The notes under the pieces are model-generated. The model made no database searches. It saw only the letters and a program-made list of their open reading frames with translations, and had not been told where the DNA came from. Below, piece after piece: positions 1 through 12,699 of a stretch of DNA of 64,000 nt (the first letter of the stretch is position 1; each line of letters opens with the position of its first letter). The stretch covers positions 481,956,861 through 482,020,860 of the forward strand of contig CM060920.1 of the NCBI GenBank assembly GCA_030737875.1, written 5' to 3'. Source of the DNA: Allium sativum (Eukaryota > Streptophyta > Magnoliopsida > Asparagales > Amaryllidaceae). Both the position numbers and the translations under genes were made by a program.

Positions 1-1640
1 TGGTATTTTTGTCATTTTTTTATTTAATGTTATAAAATATAAGTTTGCATTGTATGTTAAATAACATTTTTGGGCATGTTATAAAAATATAAATTTGCAT
101 CGTATGATAATGAATAACATTTTGTTCATTATTAAAAATAAGAATATGACACTATATGAAATGAACTAATTTTTGTTCATTATAACATATAGAATACGTC
201 ACCGTATGTTGATGAACGCTATTTTGTTCATTATTAAATTAGTATTACACACTGTATGTAAGAATGACAAATTTTGTTCAATACTTAAATAAAAATTGTC
301 ATTGTATTACACACTATATTTTTGTTCATTTACAAAATAGAATTGTCACTATATGTTAATGAGCAATTTTAGTTAATATAATGTCACCGTATGAGATGAA
401 CTAATTTTTGTTCATTATTAAAATAGAATTATATATCGTATGAGGATGGACACTATTTTGTTCATTGTTAAAATAGAGATATCCATCGTATGAATGAATG
501 ACACTTTTGTTGGATGTTAAAATAGAAATATTCATCATATGAATAAATGGCACTTTGGTTTAATGTTAAGATAGAAATGTGCACCGTATGCAAATTGACA
601 TTTTGTCTAATGTTAATAGAAAATTGTCACCGTATGTAAACTGATACTTTTGTTTAATGATAAATGAAAATTAATAAGATATGTTTTGCTCATTAGAAAA
701 ATTTACATGTAGGAGAAATTGACATTAAATTTATTTTTAATGTTAATATATGAAAATATACACTGTATGATTCATTAACATTATGTTAATGTTATGTACT
801 AAGAAAATGAACCGTATGAGATTAACATTCATTTGTGTTAATTATAGAAAAGTTTTCACCGTATGTTGAATGAACAAATTTGTGTTATTTTAAAAATAAA
901 AAGCACCGTATGTTGAATGAACAAATTTGTGTTATTTTAAAAATAAAAAGCACCGTATGTTGAATGAACAAATTTGTGTTATTTTAAAAATAAAGAGCAC
1001 CGTATGTTGAATGAACAAATTTGTGTTATTATAAAATTTGCATTGCATAAAATAGTATTTTGTCATGATAGAAAAATAGAAATTTGCATTGCATAAAATG
1101 GTATTTTGTCATGATAGAAAAATAGAAATTTGCTTTGCATAAAATAGTATTTTGTCAAGTTAGAAAATAATGCATTGTATGTAAAATAATGCATTGTATG
1201 TATGCATATTATTTTGTCAAGGTTAGGAAATAATGCATTGTATGTAAAATATGGAAATAATGCATTGTATGTAAAATATAAATAGAAAAGGCACCGCATG
1301 TAATATTAACATTATTTTCAATGTTAATAAATAGAAAAAGCACCGTAGGTAATGTTAGCATTATTTTCAATGTTATTAAAAAGAAAATGAAATGTATATA
1401 AATTTAACATCATTTACAATGTTTAATAAAAAGAAAATTTCACCGTATGACAGTTACACTATTTTATAATGTCAAGTTTTAAAGAACTTGACCGTAGGAA
1501 GAATATACATTATTTATAATGTATATAAAAAGAGAATTCACCCCGTAGGAAGAATTAACATTATTTATAATGTTAAATAAAAGAAATGACACGGTATGTA
1601 AGATTAACATTATTTATAATGTTGAATAAAAGAATATATA
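1..1640 (+). repeat. Degenerate minisatellite inside A 5' LTR
   Basis: Successive 40-60 bp units carry a CACCGTATG or GCATTGTATG motif followed by an ACATTNTTTTGTT-like run and a TTAAAATAGAAA-like run. At about 895-1030 several units are near identical with a 47-bp period; elsewhere unit length and sequence drift. The same array is present in the 3' LTR. Confidence 0.8.
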
Positions 1641-2636
1641 AGGGAATTAATTATATTAAATAATTAAGGCAAGAATTAATCTTTATAAAATAAAATAACG
1701 ATATAAAATATGTTTTTCTCAAAATATATGAATGCCAGATTATTTGGAAAGTCCGGGTTAATCCCATTCCAAATGATCGTACGATTCCAAGAATTCAAGT
1801 ATGAAGACGGCACATGAAGACCGTAAATCTCCCCTCGAATGGACAACGATCAAGACTCTGAATTGGTTTGCTCCCAATTCAAGGGTCGGGGTAATTGCCC
1901 AAACGTACGTGTTGATTTCACGGGTTTGACCCTAGTTCAGACCTAGAGCATGGGTATAAATGGATGGTGTGTCTGACATCGTACCCCACAAAATATTATG
2001 TTGTTGATATTCAGTTAATATATAAACGATTGGTGGTAGAGAATTTATTCTCTACTTAACACCCGTTTATATAGTGACGGACGATCAATAGTACGGTATG
2101 GAGTGACGGTGTGGCATACTAAGATGCAATGATCAATGTTTCTTGTTGAAAAGCAGAACCTTGTGGTATGAAGAACATGACTTCACGAGCCTCACAAACC
2201 GGTAGAGTCTAAAAAGGGGGAAGGGAACGCAGGGAAAGTAGCACGTTTCTTTCTAGTTAGTAGTCATTTTACTTTTGGAGGATGATGAAATGAGGCGCCT
2301 CGGATAGGTCCTATAGGACCGGGGAACGTGTGCTTAGGAATTGCCAATCCTCTAAGCTGTATGTGAGGACCGGCCCTGCAGGATCCAAGGGTTAACTGCG
2401 GGTAATCCTGGGACATTAACTAGAGTGTCTCGAATCGGTAAGGAGTCCTCCCTAGCCTGGACTCATGATGGAAACCCAAATTTCCAATACGACCCCGACG
2501 GATTTGATTTGTATTACTAGTACGGAGGCATAATATATGGTACCTATGCTTCCTAGGATTAATACATTTATTTTGAAATGTTTTCATATACACTAATAAT
2601 AGTATTAGTTTCGTATTTGGCGTATTTAGCATGTTT

Positions 2637-2711
2637 AACCACCATAAGGTAAAACTCTATCCTCTTGGTGTGCGTTGCATTGTGTGATGGGACCTGAGTC
2701 TTATGGTGGTT
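2637..2711 (+). other. Inverted repeat (possible stem-loop) in A LTR
   Basis: AACCACCATAAG (2637-2648) pairs perfectly with CTTATGGTGGTT (2700-2711), enclosing a 51-nt loop. The same 12-bp arms occur in the 3' LTR at 21175-21186 and 21238-21249. It resembles in size the stem-loop modules of elements T, E, C and B. Confidence 0.6.
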
Positions 2712-3186
2712 CCATTTTTCAAAAGACATTGCGTTGTTGACGACTTATTTAATCATTTATTATGACACTTTAAATTATGCACGGCAGTCCCTTAGAGTAA
2801 ACCCGTTCCGCGTTAGCGGCGTGGTCTTTTGGATTTGCCTTATTTTTAATAGTTACTGTAGTTAAGAACTCTCACACCAGTCCCACGACTGACCCATAGT
2901 TTGTTTCACCTTTTTGCAAACTTGGGTGCCTTCTCTTCTACACGGGCAGCCAAGTAGACAGGTTCATTCTTTGCTTGGAGTTTTTCTTTGAAGCTGCTTA
3001 TTTTCTCTCTCTTGGATTCTGCTTGGGAGAAGAGGTGATGACTTGGAGCTTGAAGACTTTTACCTTTGTTTCTATGGCATCTTTTCTTTTCTTTTTAGAC
3101 ATCAAACTTATTTCTTTCCTGCAAACTTGTTGTAATAATCTTAGTTCTGTGACTGTGGAATTTCTGTGATTGATGACATTATATTT

Positions 3187-3194
3187 TTCCGCTG
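3187..3194 (+). promoter_or_regulatory. TTCCGCTG motif near A 5' LTR end (possible poly(A)/R-U5 region)
   Basis: TTCCGCTG lies 127 bp before the LTR end; the second copy is at 21725-21732. The same motif occurs 108-176 bp from the 3' end of the LTRs of B, C, D, E and T. In T and E it follows an AATAAA by about 13 nt, suggesting the transcript end region. Confidence 0.4.
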
Positions 3195-3323
3195 CTATAA
3201 TGTTATTACTCTATGAATTTCCTTTGCTATATTGTATCTGTGTTCTGTTTTATTGTATTTATGTTGTATTCCAAAAATGATTTCTCCTGCTTTCACTCGT
3301 GGAAGTTTAGGGGTCGTCACAGT

Positions 3324-3335
3324 TGGTATCAGAGC
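3324..3335 (+). other. Element A primer-binding site (tRNA-Met initiator)
   Basis: TGGTATCAGAGC begins two bases after the 5' LTR end. It is the standard plant initiator-Met tRNA complement that primes minus-strand synthesis, and it fixes both the LTR boundary and the plus orientation. Confidence 0.95.
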
Positions 3336-3694
3336 TTTGGTTTACAAAGCGGAGTACAACATATTTATAATAATTCGTTTACATAGAATCACTATATTCT
3401 ATGGCGAACAGTTCATGAGATACATAATAGCCAGTCACTTTATCATCATCCTTTCCTTTATCCTTCGATCTTCTCTATCCCTTAGAATCACCTTTACCAT
3501 TGTTTTGACTCTTTCCTTGATCATACGTTCGAAGAAGACTAAGAGAAGTGGCGATGCTCAATTGGCACATGTTTACGAAGGAGCGAAAGGACCAACGTCT
3601 TCGGTAGAAGCCTGATGTTATAGACGGTACCATCTCTGTTAAAAACATTCTCTGTGTTTATTCTTCCTCTTTTCCTCTTCTATTTTTCTTTTTC

Positions 3695-3712
3695 CTTTTC
3701 GGGGACGAAAAG
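3695..3712 (+). promoter_or_regulatory. Pre-polypurine-tract hairpin of element A
   Basis: CTTTTCG and CGAAAAG form a perfect 7-bp stem around a GGGA loop, ending 18 nt before the 3' LTR. The equivalent hairpin, at the same distance and with different stem bases, is present in B, C, E and T. Confidence 0.65.
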
Positions 3713-3717
3713 TTTTT

Positions 3718-3729
3718 AAGTGGGGGAGA
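3718..3729 (+). other. Element A polypurine tract
   Basis: AAGTGGGGGAGA, followed by one base and then the TG of the 3' LTR at 3731. It would prime plus-strand synthesis. Confidence 0.9.
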
Positions 3730-4630
3730 CTGTAACGACCCTGAATTTTGAGGCCAAGTTAAAATTTATTTTAAGTGATTTTAAATGAGTTTTGATATTT
3801 AAAATAATCTATTTTAAATAATAAGGATCACAAATTTGGTTCAAATCGAAGTTAGAATGAATAAATTAATTTTAAATATAAAAAGAGCTAGAAATGGCGC
3901 GGTAGTTTGAAAAGTCAAACTTGAACTTTGACTAACCATACAGGATGCAAAATTTAACGGATTTTAGTGAAACCAAAAATATTGGAATCTATTTATAAAT
4001 ATTCTTCCAACGAATCCGAAGAATCGAAATTTCATAACGGGAATCAAAAGTTATGGCCAATTCAATATTTAGAAATGTCGCTATGAAATTTATAAGGGCC
4101 AAAATGCTACATTTTGCAGAATAAGGAATTAGGACCCGAAACCATATCCATTGGTTTTAGAATGTTGTTTACATATAAAAATGACTATAAAAACTTATAT
4201 TTTTGAGTTTCGGAAAAATCCCACTATTTTTGGTATTTTTAAATATTAAAATATACACCTGAAAAATAGAATTTTTGCAAACGAACTCCGAATTCGACGA
4301 AACTAGTTTCTATGGATTCGAAATATTAAATTAAGGTTAAATTATAAAATTTATAATTTTTGGAATTATTTTGTGGCCTGTATAATTTTTACAGTGGAAA
4401 TACAGCCTATTTTCAGACTTCGGAAATTTATAATAAATTCATACGGAATCGGAAAATTACGAAATCAGGTTCGTTGGGTTCGTAATGACCTGAAATAATT
4501 ATGTTTAAAATTTTATTAATTTTAAAATCAGCATGTATTTATAAGAATTTCTGAATTGAAGAAAACAGTTGAAAATTGAGTAATTGGGCACGTAATGGTA
4601 TTTGGGCCCAAACCAAAATTAAACCCATGG

Positions 4631-4639
4631 TATATATTA
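4631..4639 (+). promoter_or_regulatory. Possible TATA box of A LTR
   Basis: TATATATTA followed about 50 bp later by a pyrimidine-rich leader. It is the best core-promoter candidate in the first kilobase of the LTR, but it is not corroborated by a second family. Confidence 0.35.
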
Positions 4640-6009
4640 TATTTTTTCTGAGAATTAGGGCTGAATTTCGAAATGTACAGCAGTCATTCTCTCTTCCATC
4701 GTTTTTTCTCAATTTCCATGGCGGCTCTCTCTTCCTCTAAAATTTGTCAAAAATAAAATCTCTTCAAACCATAGAAAATTATATGTTTTCTCGAAGGTCT
4801 CGACGATACGAAGCTAATGGTGTAGTCGGTTTTGTCAAACAGCGCTCGGATTCGCAGGAATCTCGTCTTAAAGCTCGCTGTTTTCGAAATTCAGCAGCTC
4901 AAAACGTAAATCAAGAAATTCCCGTGAATCGAGGAAGAATTGGACGAAGTCACGAACACGGATGTTCTTCGTCTACGCAAGACGAAGATGCTCAGAAAAT
5001 TTCAGGTCGTTTGGAGGTGTGAGGCGGCCTGTGGGACCCGCGAGGCGAAATCCTTTCTAGGCGATTTCCCGATGATCGGAGAAGCTTTAGTGGTGGCTCT
5101 TTCTGGTTGTGGTGCGTCTCGCCAAGACGAAGACATTGGCGGTGGTCCCGTGGCGTCAGGTGGCCCGAGGCAGCGGCAAAGCGCGGTCAAAGTTCGGCGG
5201 TGAACAGTGTTTTTCGGTCAACGGGCTGAGGGTATTTTCTATTTTATTTTTAAATTATTTAATTAATTTCCAGAACTTTAAAATTGCATAACTCACTCAT
5301 ACGAAGTCGAAAATCGACGATTTCAGGTGCGTTGGGATCGTGGCGACGAGATGGACGCGTGGACACTAATTTTGTCCAATTCTGAGACGGTGAAATTTTT
5401 AGGTATTTTCACGAATATTAATTAATTATTTAATTACCCGATCTTTAAAAATTCATAACTCTTTCATACGAGGTCCGTTTGACGAACCGTAAATTGCGTT
5501 GGAATCACAAAATTAAGAGTTTCGCGATGGCGCAGACCGCAGCTGAAAAGGAGACAGTAAAATTTTGGCCAAAAAATTCAAGGTGAGAGTTCACTTCTAT
5601 TTTAATTAATTTAATTTAATTCATACTATGCGACGTGAACCTGCTATGAACAAATGCGATGTGAATCAGCTATGACCAAACTCTGTATGTATGCTAGATA
5701 TAATGTTGTGAGTATTCACTTTATTTAAATTAATTATAGATCTATTATTTGATGTATGAAGTATGATGTTTGAATTGTATGGTTGATGTTTTGAATGATT
5801 AGAAATAGTAGATCTGAAATTTATCATCGATGAATATATTTGCTGTTGTTATGTTTCATGGAAAGATAAGATTAGCGATGTGTGTATGACATGAAAACTT
5901 GGATCACTATAGAGGTAGGAAATTTAAGTTGGACGATGTTAATATGACATGAAACAAAAGTCAGAGATTTTATTGTTTTTATAAAAAGATTATATTTTTA
6001 TTGATTATA

Positions 6010-8661
6010 TAAAAAGTTATATATTTTGTTGTTATAAACAAAAGACCACATTTTTATTGCAAACATATAAAAGTATATGTTTTGTTGATTTAATAAGATG
6101 GATAGATTTTACATTTGAAATTTGTAAATATAGTTGCAATGAAAAACGGTATTTAATTTTACATTAGAAATATCTAAATATGAAAATGCATTGATATGAA
6201 GAATAACATTTTTGTCATGTGATAAATATAAAATGCACTGTAAGGAAAATGTGCATTGTATGAAAAATAGCATTTTGTTAATATTATATATAAAATGTGC
6301 ATTGCATGAAAAATAGCATTTTGTTAATATTATATATAAAATGTGCATTGCATGAAAAATAGCATTTTGTTAATATTATATATAAAATGTGCATTGCATG
6401 AAAAATAGCATTTTGTTAATATTATATATATAATGTGCATTGTATGAAAAATAGCATTTTGTTAATATTATATATAAAATGTGCATTGCATGAAAAATAG
6501 CATTTTGTTAATATTGTATATAAAATGTGCATTGTATGGAAAATAGCATTTTGTTAATATTATATAGAAAATATGCATTCTATGTAAAATAGCATTTTTT
6601 TTTTTGTCATATTAAAATTAGATAAATGCATTGTATGAAAAACAGAATTTTGTCATGTTAATAATATAATTTGCACTGTATGTTCAACTAGCATTTGGTC
6701 ATGTTAACAATATAAAAATACACTGTATGTTAAACTAGCATCGTGTCATGTTGAAAATGCATTGAATGAAAGGTAACATTTTGACATGTTATAAAATAGA
6801 AAATGCATTGTAAGAAAATTAGCATTTATTTTTAGTGTTAATAAATTTGAAATGTAAGGCATGAAAAATTTAACATTTATTGTTAATGTTAATAAAAAGG
6901 AAAATGTATTGTAGGGTAAATTAACATTTACTTTTTTTATGTTAATTGAAAATGAAATGAATGCATATTAACTTAACATTCATTTTTGTTATATAAAAAG
7001 AAAGGATGATTTAGCATTATTTTTAATGTTAAGATAAAAGTATTTTTGTCATTTTTATTTAATGTTTAACATATAAGAATGCATTGTATGTGAATGGTAT
7101 TTTTGTCATTTTTTTATTTAATGTTATAAAATATAAGTTTGCATTGTATGTTAAATAACATTTTTGGGCATGTTATAAAAATATAAATTTGCATCGTATG
7201 ATAATGAATAACATTTTGTTCATTATTAAAAATAAGAATATGACACTATATGAAATGAACTAATTTTTGTTCATTATAACATATAGAATACGTCACCGTA
7301 TGTTGATGAACGCTATTTTGTTCATTATTAAATTAGTATTACACACTGCATGTAAGAATGACAAATTTTGTTCAATACTTAAATAAAAATTGTCATTGTA
7401 TTACACACTATATTTTTGTTCATTTACAAAATAGAATTGTCACTATATGTTAATGAGCAATTTTAGTTAATATAATGTCACCGTATGAGATGAACTAATT
7501 TTTGTTCATTATTAAAATAGAATTATATATCGTATGAGGATGGACACTATTTTGTTCATTGTTAAAATAGAGATATCCATCGTATGAATGAATGACACTT
7601 TTGTTGGATGTTAAAATAGAAATATTCATCATATGAATAAATGGCACTTTGGTTTAATGTTAAGATAGAAATGTGCACCGTATGCAAATTGACATTTTGT
7701 CTAATGTTAATAGAAAATTGTCACCGTATGTAAACTGATACTTTTGTTTAATGATAAATGAAAATTAATAAGATATGTTTTGCTCATTAGAAAAATTTAC
7801 ATGTAGGAGAAATTGACATTAAATTTATTTTTAATGTTAATATATGAAAATATACACTGTATGATTCATTAACATTATGTTAATGTTATGTACTAAGAAA
7901 ATGAACCGTATGAGATTAACATTCATTTGTGTTAATTATAGAAAAGTTTTCACCGTATGTTGAATGAACAAATTTGTGTTATTTTAAAAATAAAAAGCAC
8001 CGTATGTTGAATGAACAAATTTGTGTTATTTTAAAAATAAAAAGCACCGTATGTTGAATGAACAAATTTGTGTTATTTTAAAAATAAAGAGCACCGTATG
8101 TTGAATGAACAAATTTGTGTTATTATAAAATTTGCATTGCATAAAATAGTATTTTGTCATGATAGAAAAATAGAAATTTGCATTGCATAAAATGGTATTT
8201 TGTCATGATAGAAAAATAGAAATTTGCTTTGCATAAAATAGTATTTTGTCAAGTTAGAAAATAATGCATTGTATGTAAAATAATGCATTGTATGTATGCA
8301 TATTATTTTGTCAAGGTTAGGAAATAATGCATTGTATGTAAAATATGGAAATAATGCATTGTATGTAAAATATAAATAGAAAAGGCACCGCATGTAATAT
8401 TAACATTATTTTCAATGTTAATAAATAGAAAAAGCACCGTAGGTAATGTTAGCATTATTTTCAATGTTATTAAAAAGAAAATGAAATGTATATAAATTTA
8501 ACATCATTTACAATGTTTAATAAAAAGAAAATTTCACCGTATGACAGTTACACTATTTTATAATGTCAAGTTTTAAAGAACTTGACCGTAGGAAGAATAT
8601 ACATTATTTATAATGTATATAAAAAGAGAATTCACCCCGTAGGAAGAATTAACATTATTTA
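6010..8661 (+). repeat. Minisatellite array inside A 3' LTR
   Basis: Near 6230-6560 there are about seven close copies of a 46-bp unit containing GTGCATTGCATG and TAGCATTTTGTTAATATT. The array then degrades into 40-60 bp relatives carrying CACCGTATG, with a second homogeneous block of 47-bp units near 7985-8120. It continues beyond the B insertion to about 20175. The region from 7095 equals the left end of the window. Confidence 0.85.
8657..8661 (+). repeat. Target-site duplication of element B (left)
   Basis: ATTTA, repeated at 20101-20105. The uninterrupted site is visible in the 5' LTR of A near 1561-1572. Confidence 0.95.
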
Positions 8662-11330
8662 TGTAACAACCGGTAATTTTTAACGATTTAAAATCCGATT
8701 TGAATCAAAATTTTATTTTGAAAACTTTTTGCAATTTTTTTTGTAACGGGAATTTAAAATTTGAAATGCGTACAGTGAGATGTTGCAGCCGTGAAAATCA
8801 CATCGGAAAATTTGAATGTTTCTCGATCGTGCAATTTTCAGTGCAAAGCTGCGCATAACAGACTAAATTTTAGCGATTTAAAAATTTCTCCAAAACCAGT
8901 TCGGACAAACACGAAAAATATTCTATTCGTTGACACGAATCCGACGGCGAAATTCGTTTCGCGAAAATCGGACGTTTTGACCTCCGTTTTCCATCCGCAT
9001 TTTTACGTCAAAGGGGTCCGTAACGCGCTTTTGAACGGAGCATCCTGACACTGCAAATTTTATACCGTTGTGTCCGTCTCATCGCGCTGATTTCCAAAAT
9101 ATATTTATTTGTCAGTTTCGGTGTTCGGTTCGCGCTGAAACTGCGAAAAGGCTTGCGCAGTTCATTTTTGAAACAGTGACATTTGAGTTCGATGTGTCCC
9201 TTTTATGATTCTGCATATTTTTCTAGGCATTTTTGGGTCTGCAAAACCCGTCCTTTTATTCGACTAAACCACCTAATTTTTTTTTTCCTAAAGCTTGGTA
9301 TGTGGGTACATTTAAGTACTTTTTCATGCATGTTCCTTTTGATTTCATGCATACGCTTCATTTGGTTTTCAAAGCCATATATTCATTTGTTTCTGAAGCT
9401 TCATGCATGCGTGAATAGTAACAACTTGCATTTACAATTTTTTTTCCTTCCTTGCGTTACTTTTGTAAAATAAAAAAACCATGCATGCATACTCCATAGT
9501 TGGCAAAGCCATTTCATTTCCTTGTCAGTGCGTTCCATTTGCAAAAGGGTTCCATTTCAAATGCCACATCCTTTGTATTATCAAACGTATGTACCGAGAA
9601 TTGTTCAAATCTATCATTCAAACTTCCAATTCCAAGAACTGTTCAAACTCAAGGAACGGTTCATCCTATCCCACGTTTTATTCAAAGCGCATTACCTCGA
9701 GAAGCGCTTCATCCCATTTTTCCGCTTATCACCCATCTCTTCGCATGCTCCTTCTCTCAAACAGCTACTCCACCATTGTTTTTTTCCTCTTCCCATTTGT
9801 AAATATAATGAGCAGCAGCTCCTTTATGCCATCACCGTTTTTTTTTTCAAACCTGTATTTCCTTCCATCGTCACCTACTTCTCCACCGAACAAGCTGATT
9901 CCCTCACCAACCGATCGAACCCCATGCTGAAGCCCTCCCCGAACCGCCGTTCAAACTGCTCCAACCATTCCGCCTCTTTGGCTCCGTTCATCAGCCGAAG
10001 GCCGCCGAATGCACCGGCCTCCGCCTTGCCTGAAACCGCCGTGACCCATTCCTACCAAGATCTGAACCCTGAGCCACCTTCTCCTTTCCCTCTACCCTAA
10101 ACCGCGTTCACCCACCACCTGGAAGCCAAGCAGCCCTTCCCTCCAATGCCAAGGACGCCTAGAACTAGCAAAACCCGGACCCCCTCTGGCTCTCAACACC
10201 CAGCTGGGTCACTCCTCACCTGAGCCATGCCAACCTCACTTGCCGATCCTCCCCTCCGCCTCAGCACGAAGCTGCAACCCTGTGTGTGAGTGTTTTGTGG
10301 TGTGGAGTGTGTGGGTTATATATTTACATATTTATATTTTTTCGGTGTTGTTTGCGTGTGTAGTATATTAGTTCTGTTTGGTGTGTGAGTTGTTGGCACC
10401 TGTGGAGTTGTGTATATATATAGTGTGCATACTGTGTTGTGTTTGTGTAGGTCGGTGTTGAGTTATGAATGTGTGTTTAATTTTGGTATGGTGTGGTATG
10501 GTTTAGTTTTTACAGTGTATGTATATATTTTATTAGTGTATATTGGGTGAGTTATTTTGTGAGTGAGATTTTACAGTATGATTTATTTGCGTGAGTTTAA
10601 CTTTGTTGAGTGTTCATTTGTGTTGGAAGGTGCTTAAATCTACGTGGGTGAGTGTTGAGTTTGTTTGTGTTAGTATATAGATATGTGTATATATATATAT
10701 ATATTTATATTATTTTAGTGTAGTATACGGTTTTGTTTGTATTATAATTGGTGTGTGTTTTAAAAATAAATTATATATACGTATGTATATGAATTTGATG
10801 TGTGTATAGCGTTCCAGCAATTTTGAAAAAATCATATACATATTTTGTACTTACTGTGTATATTTATATATTTAAATATATATATTATTTTTGAAATATT
10901 GTTGTGTTATATGTGAGTCGAGTGCGGCGTTGAGTTGAGAAACCATTTCCAAAAACCCAAATAGCCGTACCAATCCGTTCTCTAACCTCTTCTTATAAAA
11001 CAAAATATTTTTAAGTGGCTACCGTGACTTAATTCATTCTGAATCGTGCTTGGAAATTGTCATCTTATTCTGTGTCAGTCGTCTGCTGTCTTCATTCTGT
11101 GCCACGGAAGGTGAGTTTATCTCACACCTGACTCACATTTATTTCATGGATGTTAGATCAATAATGAACTGTTATATGAAATGTATAGGTTGCTAGTAGA
11201 AATTGTTTGATTTGATATGTATGCACATTTCATATGCGACACGATATATTCATATGACACGTAGTTGCACTGATGATATATATGTTGTGATTGATACTAT
11301 ATGATACCCTAGTTTTAGGAAAATCACTAA

Positions 11331-11483
11331 GGGTTGAAATGATACATACCCGAACGAACATTAGAATAGGGAAAAATCGTTATGGGTTGAAATGATAGAT
11401 CTGAACGATTTTTATTGAATTTGGGATCGCGGGTTGAAATGATAGACCCGTAGAAATTTTATCAATTGCGGGTTGAAATGATA
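11331..11483 (+). repeat. GGGTTGAAATGATA array in B LTR
   Basis: Four copies of GGGTTGAAATGATA start at 11331, 11384, 11431 and 11470, with unrelated spacers. The same array is in the 3' LTR near 17642-17795. Confidence 0.8.
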
Positions 11484-12632
11484 AATATCCGTATCACTTG
11501 ACCATAGGGTAGAAAACTATATACAGACACCATCGGTCATGTTTTCGAAGTAAAACGAGTTTTATTTTAAAATATTTACTTAAGACTTTATATATTTATA
11601 TTTATATTCATATTTTATTTAAATATAAATTATTTTGTATATTTTAAATTATGTGTTTTAAAATGATTTATTTGTAAATAGGGATTTAATTGTTTATTTA
11701 AGATTTTACTTATAAATTTATTTATTTTAAACCATATAATTGATTCCTATAAGTATTTTAACCTTTTTATATTATTATAAATATTTCTTTAAATCTATTT
11801 TTATATTATTTTAAACTTATATATGTTTATAATCTATTTCTAATTTATTTTAGAGTTTTATAAACTTATATATATATACATATTTATTTTCAAATTTAAT
11901 TTTCTTATATATATATTTTATAAACTTTAATAAAGTCAAGATGGATAGTTTATATTTCGCGATTTAAATTCGAAGTTTAAAGATGTAAATCTATATAATG
12001 ATATTTGAATAACGAATGAACTCATATTAAGTTATGAATTGGAATCGATACGAATTTTTGTAGAGATGAACTTGAATTGGTAAATTTAAGAAATTGAATT
12101 TGATTTGGTTTAAATTATGAACCTTGATAAGAAATGAATGTGAATTGGGTAAATTGATTTATTTTGAATTTATAGTCGATAAGAATTAAATTCAATTTTA
12201 AGTGATTAATTATGAATTGGAATATATAAATGTTATATGCGGAATTGATTTTTATATCGTTTGGTTTGAATTAAGAATTTGTTAAATCAATGTATAAGAA
12301 TGGTTTTAAATCATAATTTGGTTGAATGGAAATATAAGATTTTGATTTGAAATGTAGAAGTAATAGTTTTGAACTATATAACTTGAATTATAGTTATAAG
12401 ACGATTTGGTTTATATTGAAGTTTAAGATTTCGTTTTACATTATATAAAAGGAAATTTGAACCTAAGTGTCGAATTTCATTAAGCGACTAAAATGAGTTG
12501 TTTTCAAATTTTAATATATTCGAAGTTAGATATTAAATTTTGAATTCAAATTCGAATATGAGAATTCGTATAAACTGTTTTATAAAGTGATTTATAAAAT
12601 AATGACCACGGTGTGAAAAATATAAACGTTTG

Positions 12633-12699
12633 GTTGTTAAAGAGACCGGGATCGGCTATTGTCATACTCTCTGCCTATACCGAAAACCACTTTAACAAC
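12633..12699 (+). other. Stem-loop in B LTR
   Basis: GTTGTTAAAG (12633-12642) pairs perfectly with CTTTAACAAC (12690-12699). Inside, CGGGATCGGC pairs at 8 of 10 positions with GCCTATACCG. The copy in the 3' LTR (near 18951-19017) is unchanged. Confidence 0.5.

Larger units (their letters stand above)
1..3321 (+). repeat. Element A 5' LTR (3' half only)
   Basis: This is the last 3321 bp of the 5' LTR, ending in GGTCGTCACA. It is nearly identical to 7095-8661 joined to 20106-21859. The first half is a degenerate minisatellite (to about 1640); the second half is unique sequence with a TTCCGCTG motif at 3187-3194. The small open frames in it repeat exactly in the other LTR and have no recognisable product. 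Confidence 0.93.
3322..3730 (+). other. Element A internal region, 409 bp, no coding capacity recognised
   Basis: The whole interior is 409 bp: primer site, about 350 bp without similarity to gag or pol, a pyrimidine-rich stretch, a hairpin and the polypurine tract. A 127-codon open frame (3232-3615) begins inside the LTR and crosses the primer site; I treat it as chance. The interior is about 3 percent of the 13.8-kb element. Confidence 0.85.
3731..8661 (+). repeat. Element A 3' LTR, first segment
   Basis: The LTR begins TGTAACGACCC at 3731 and is interrupted at 8661 by element B. A TATA-like run lies at 4631-4639, about 0.9 kb in. It is followed by a pyrimidine-rich leader and a possible splice donor (GTGAGA at 5583). 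From about 6010 the sequence is minisatellite. The first 600 bp are clearly related to G (61972 onward) and to the minus strand of D near 60589, including a shared ATGGCGCGGTAGTT block. Confidence 0.93.

Noticed and set aside
1063..1299. Minus-strand frames with repeated TYNALF peptides (also 8157-8393)
   Set aside because: They are translations of the minisatellite in the A LTR.
3232..3615. 127-codon open frame across the A LTR end and primer site
   Set aside because: It starts inside the LTR, crosses the primer-binding site and has no family resemblance. It is compatible with chance.
8791..9048. 85-codon frame repeated at 15097
   Set aside because: It is present in both B LTRs only because LTRs are copies. 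It has no domain and is likely promoter sequence.
9522..10100. 192-codon open frame in the B 5' LTR
   Set aside because: It lies in a pyrimidine-rich zone and is frame-shifted by one T in the otherwise near-identical 3' LTR. It has no recognisable domain.
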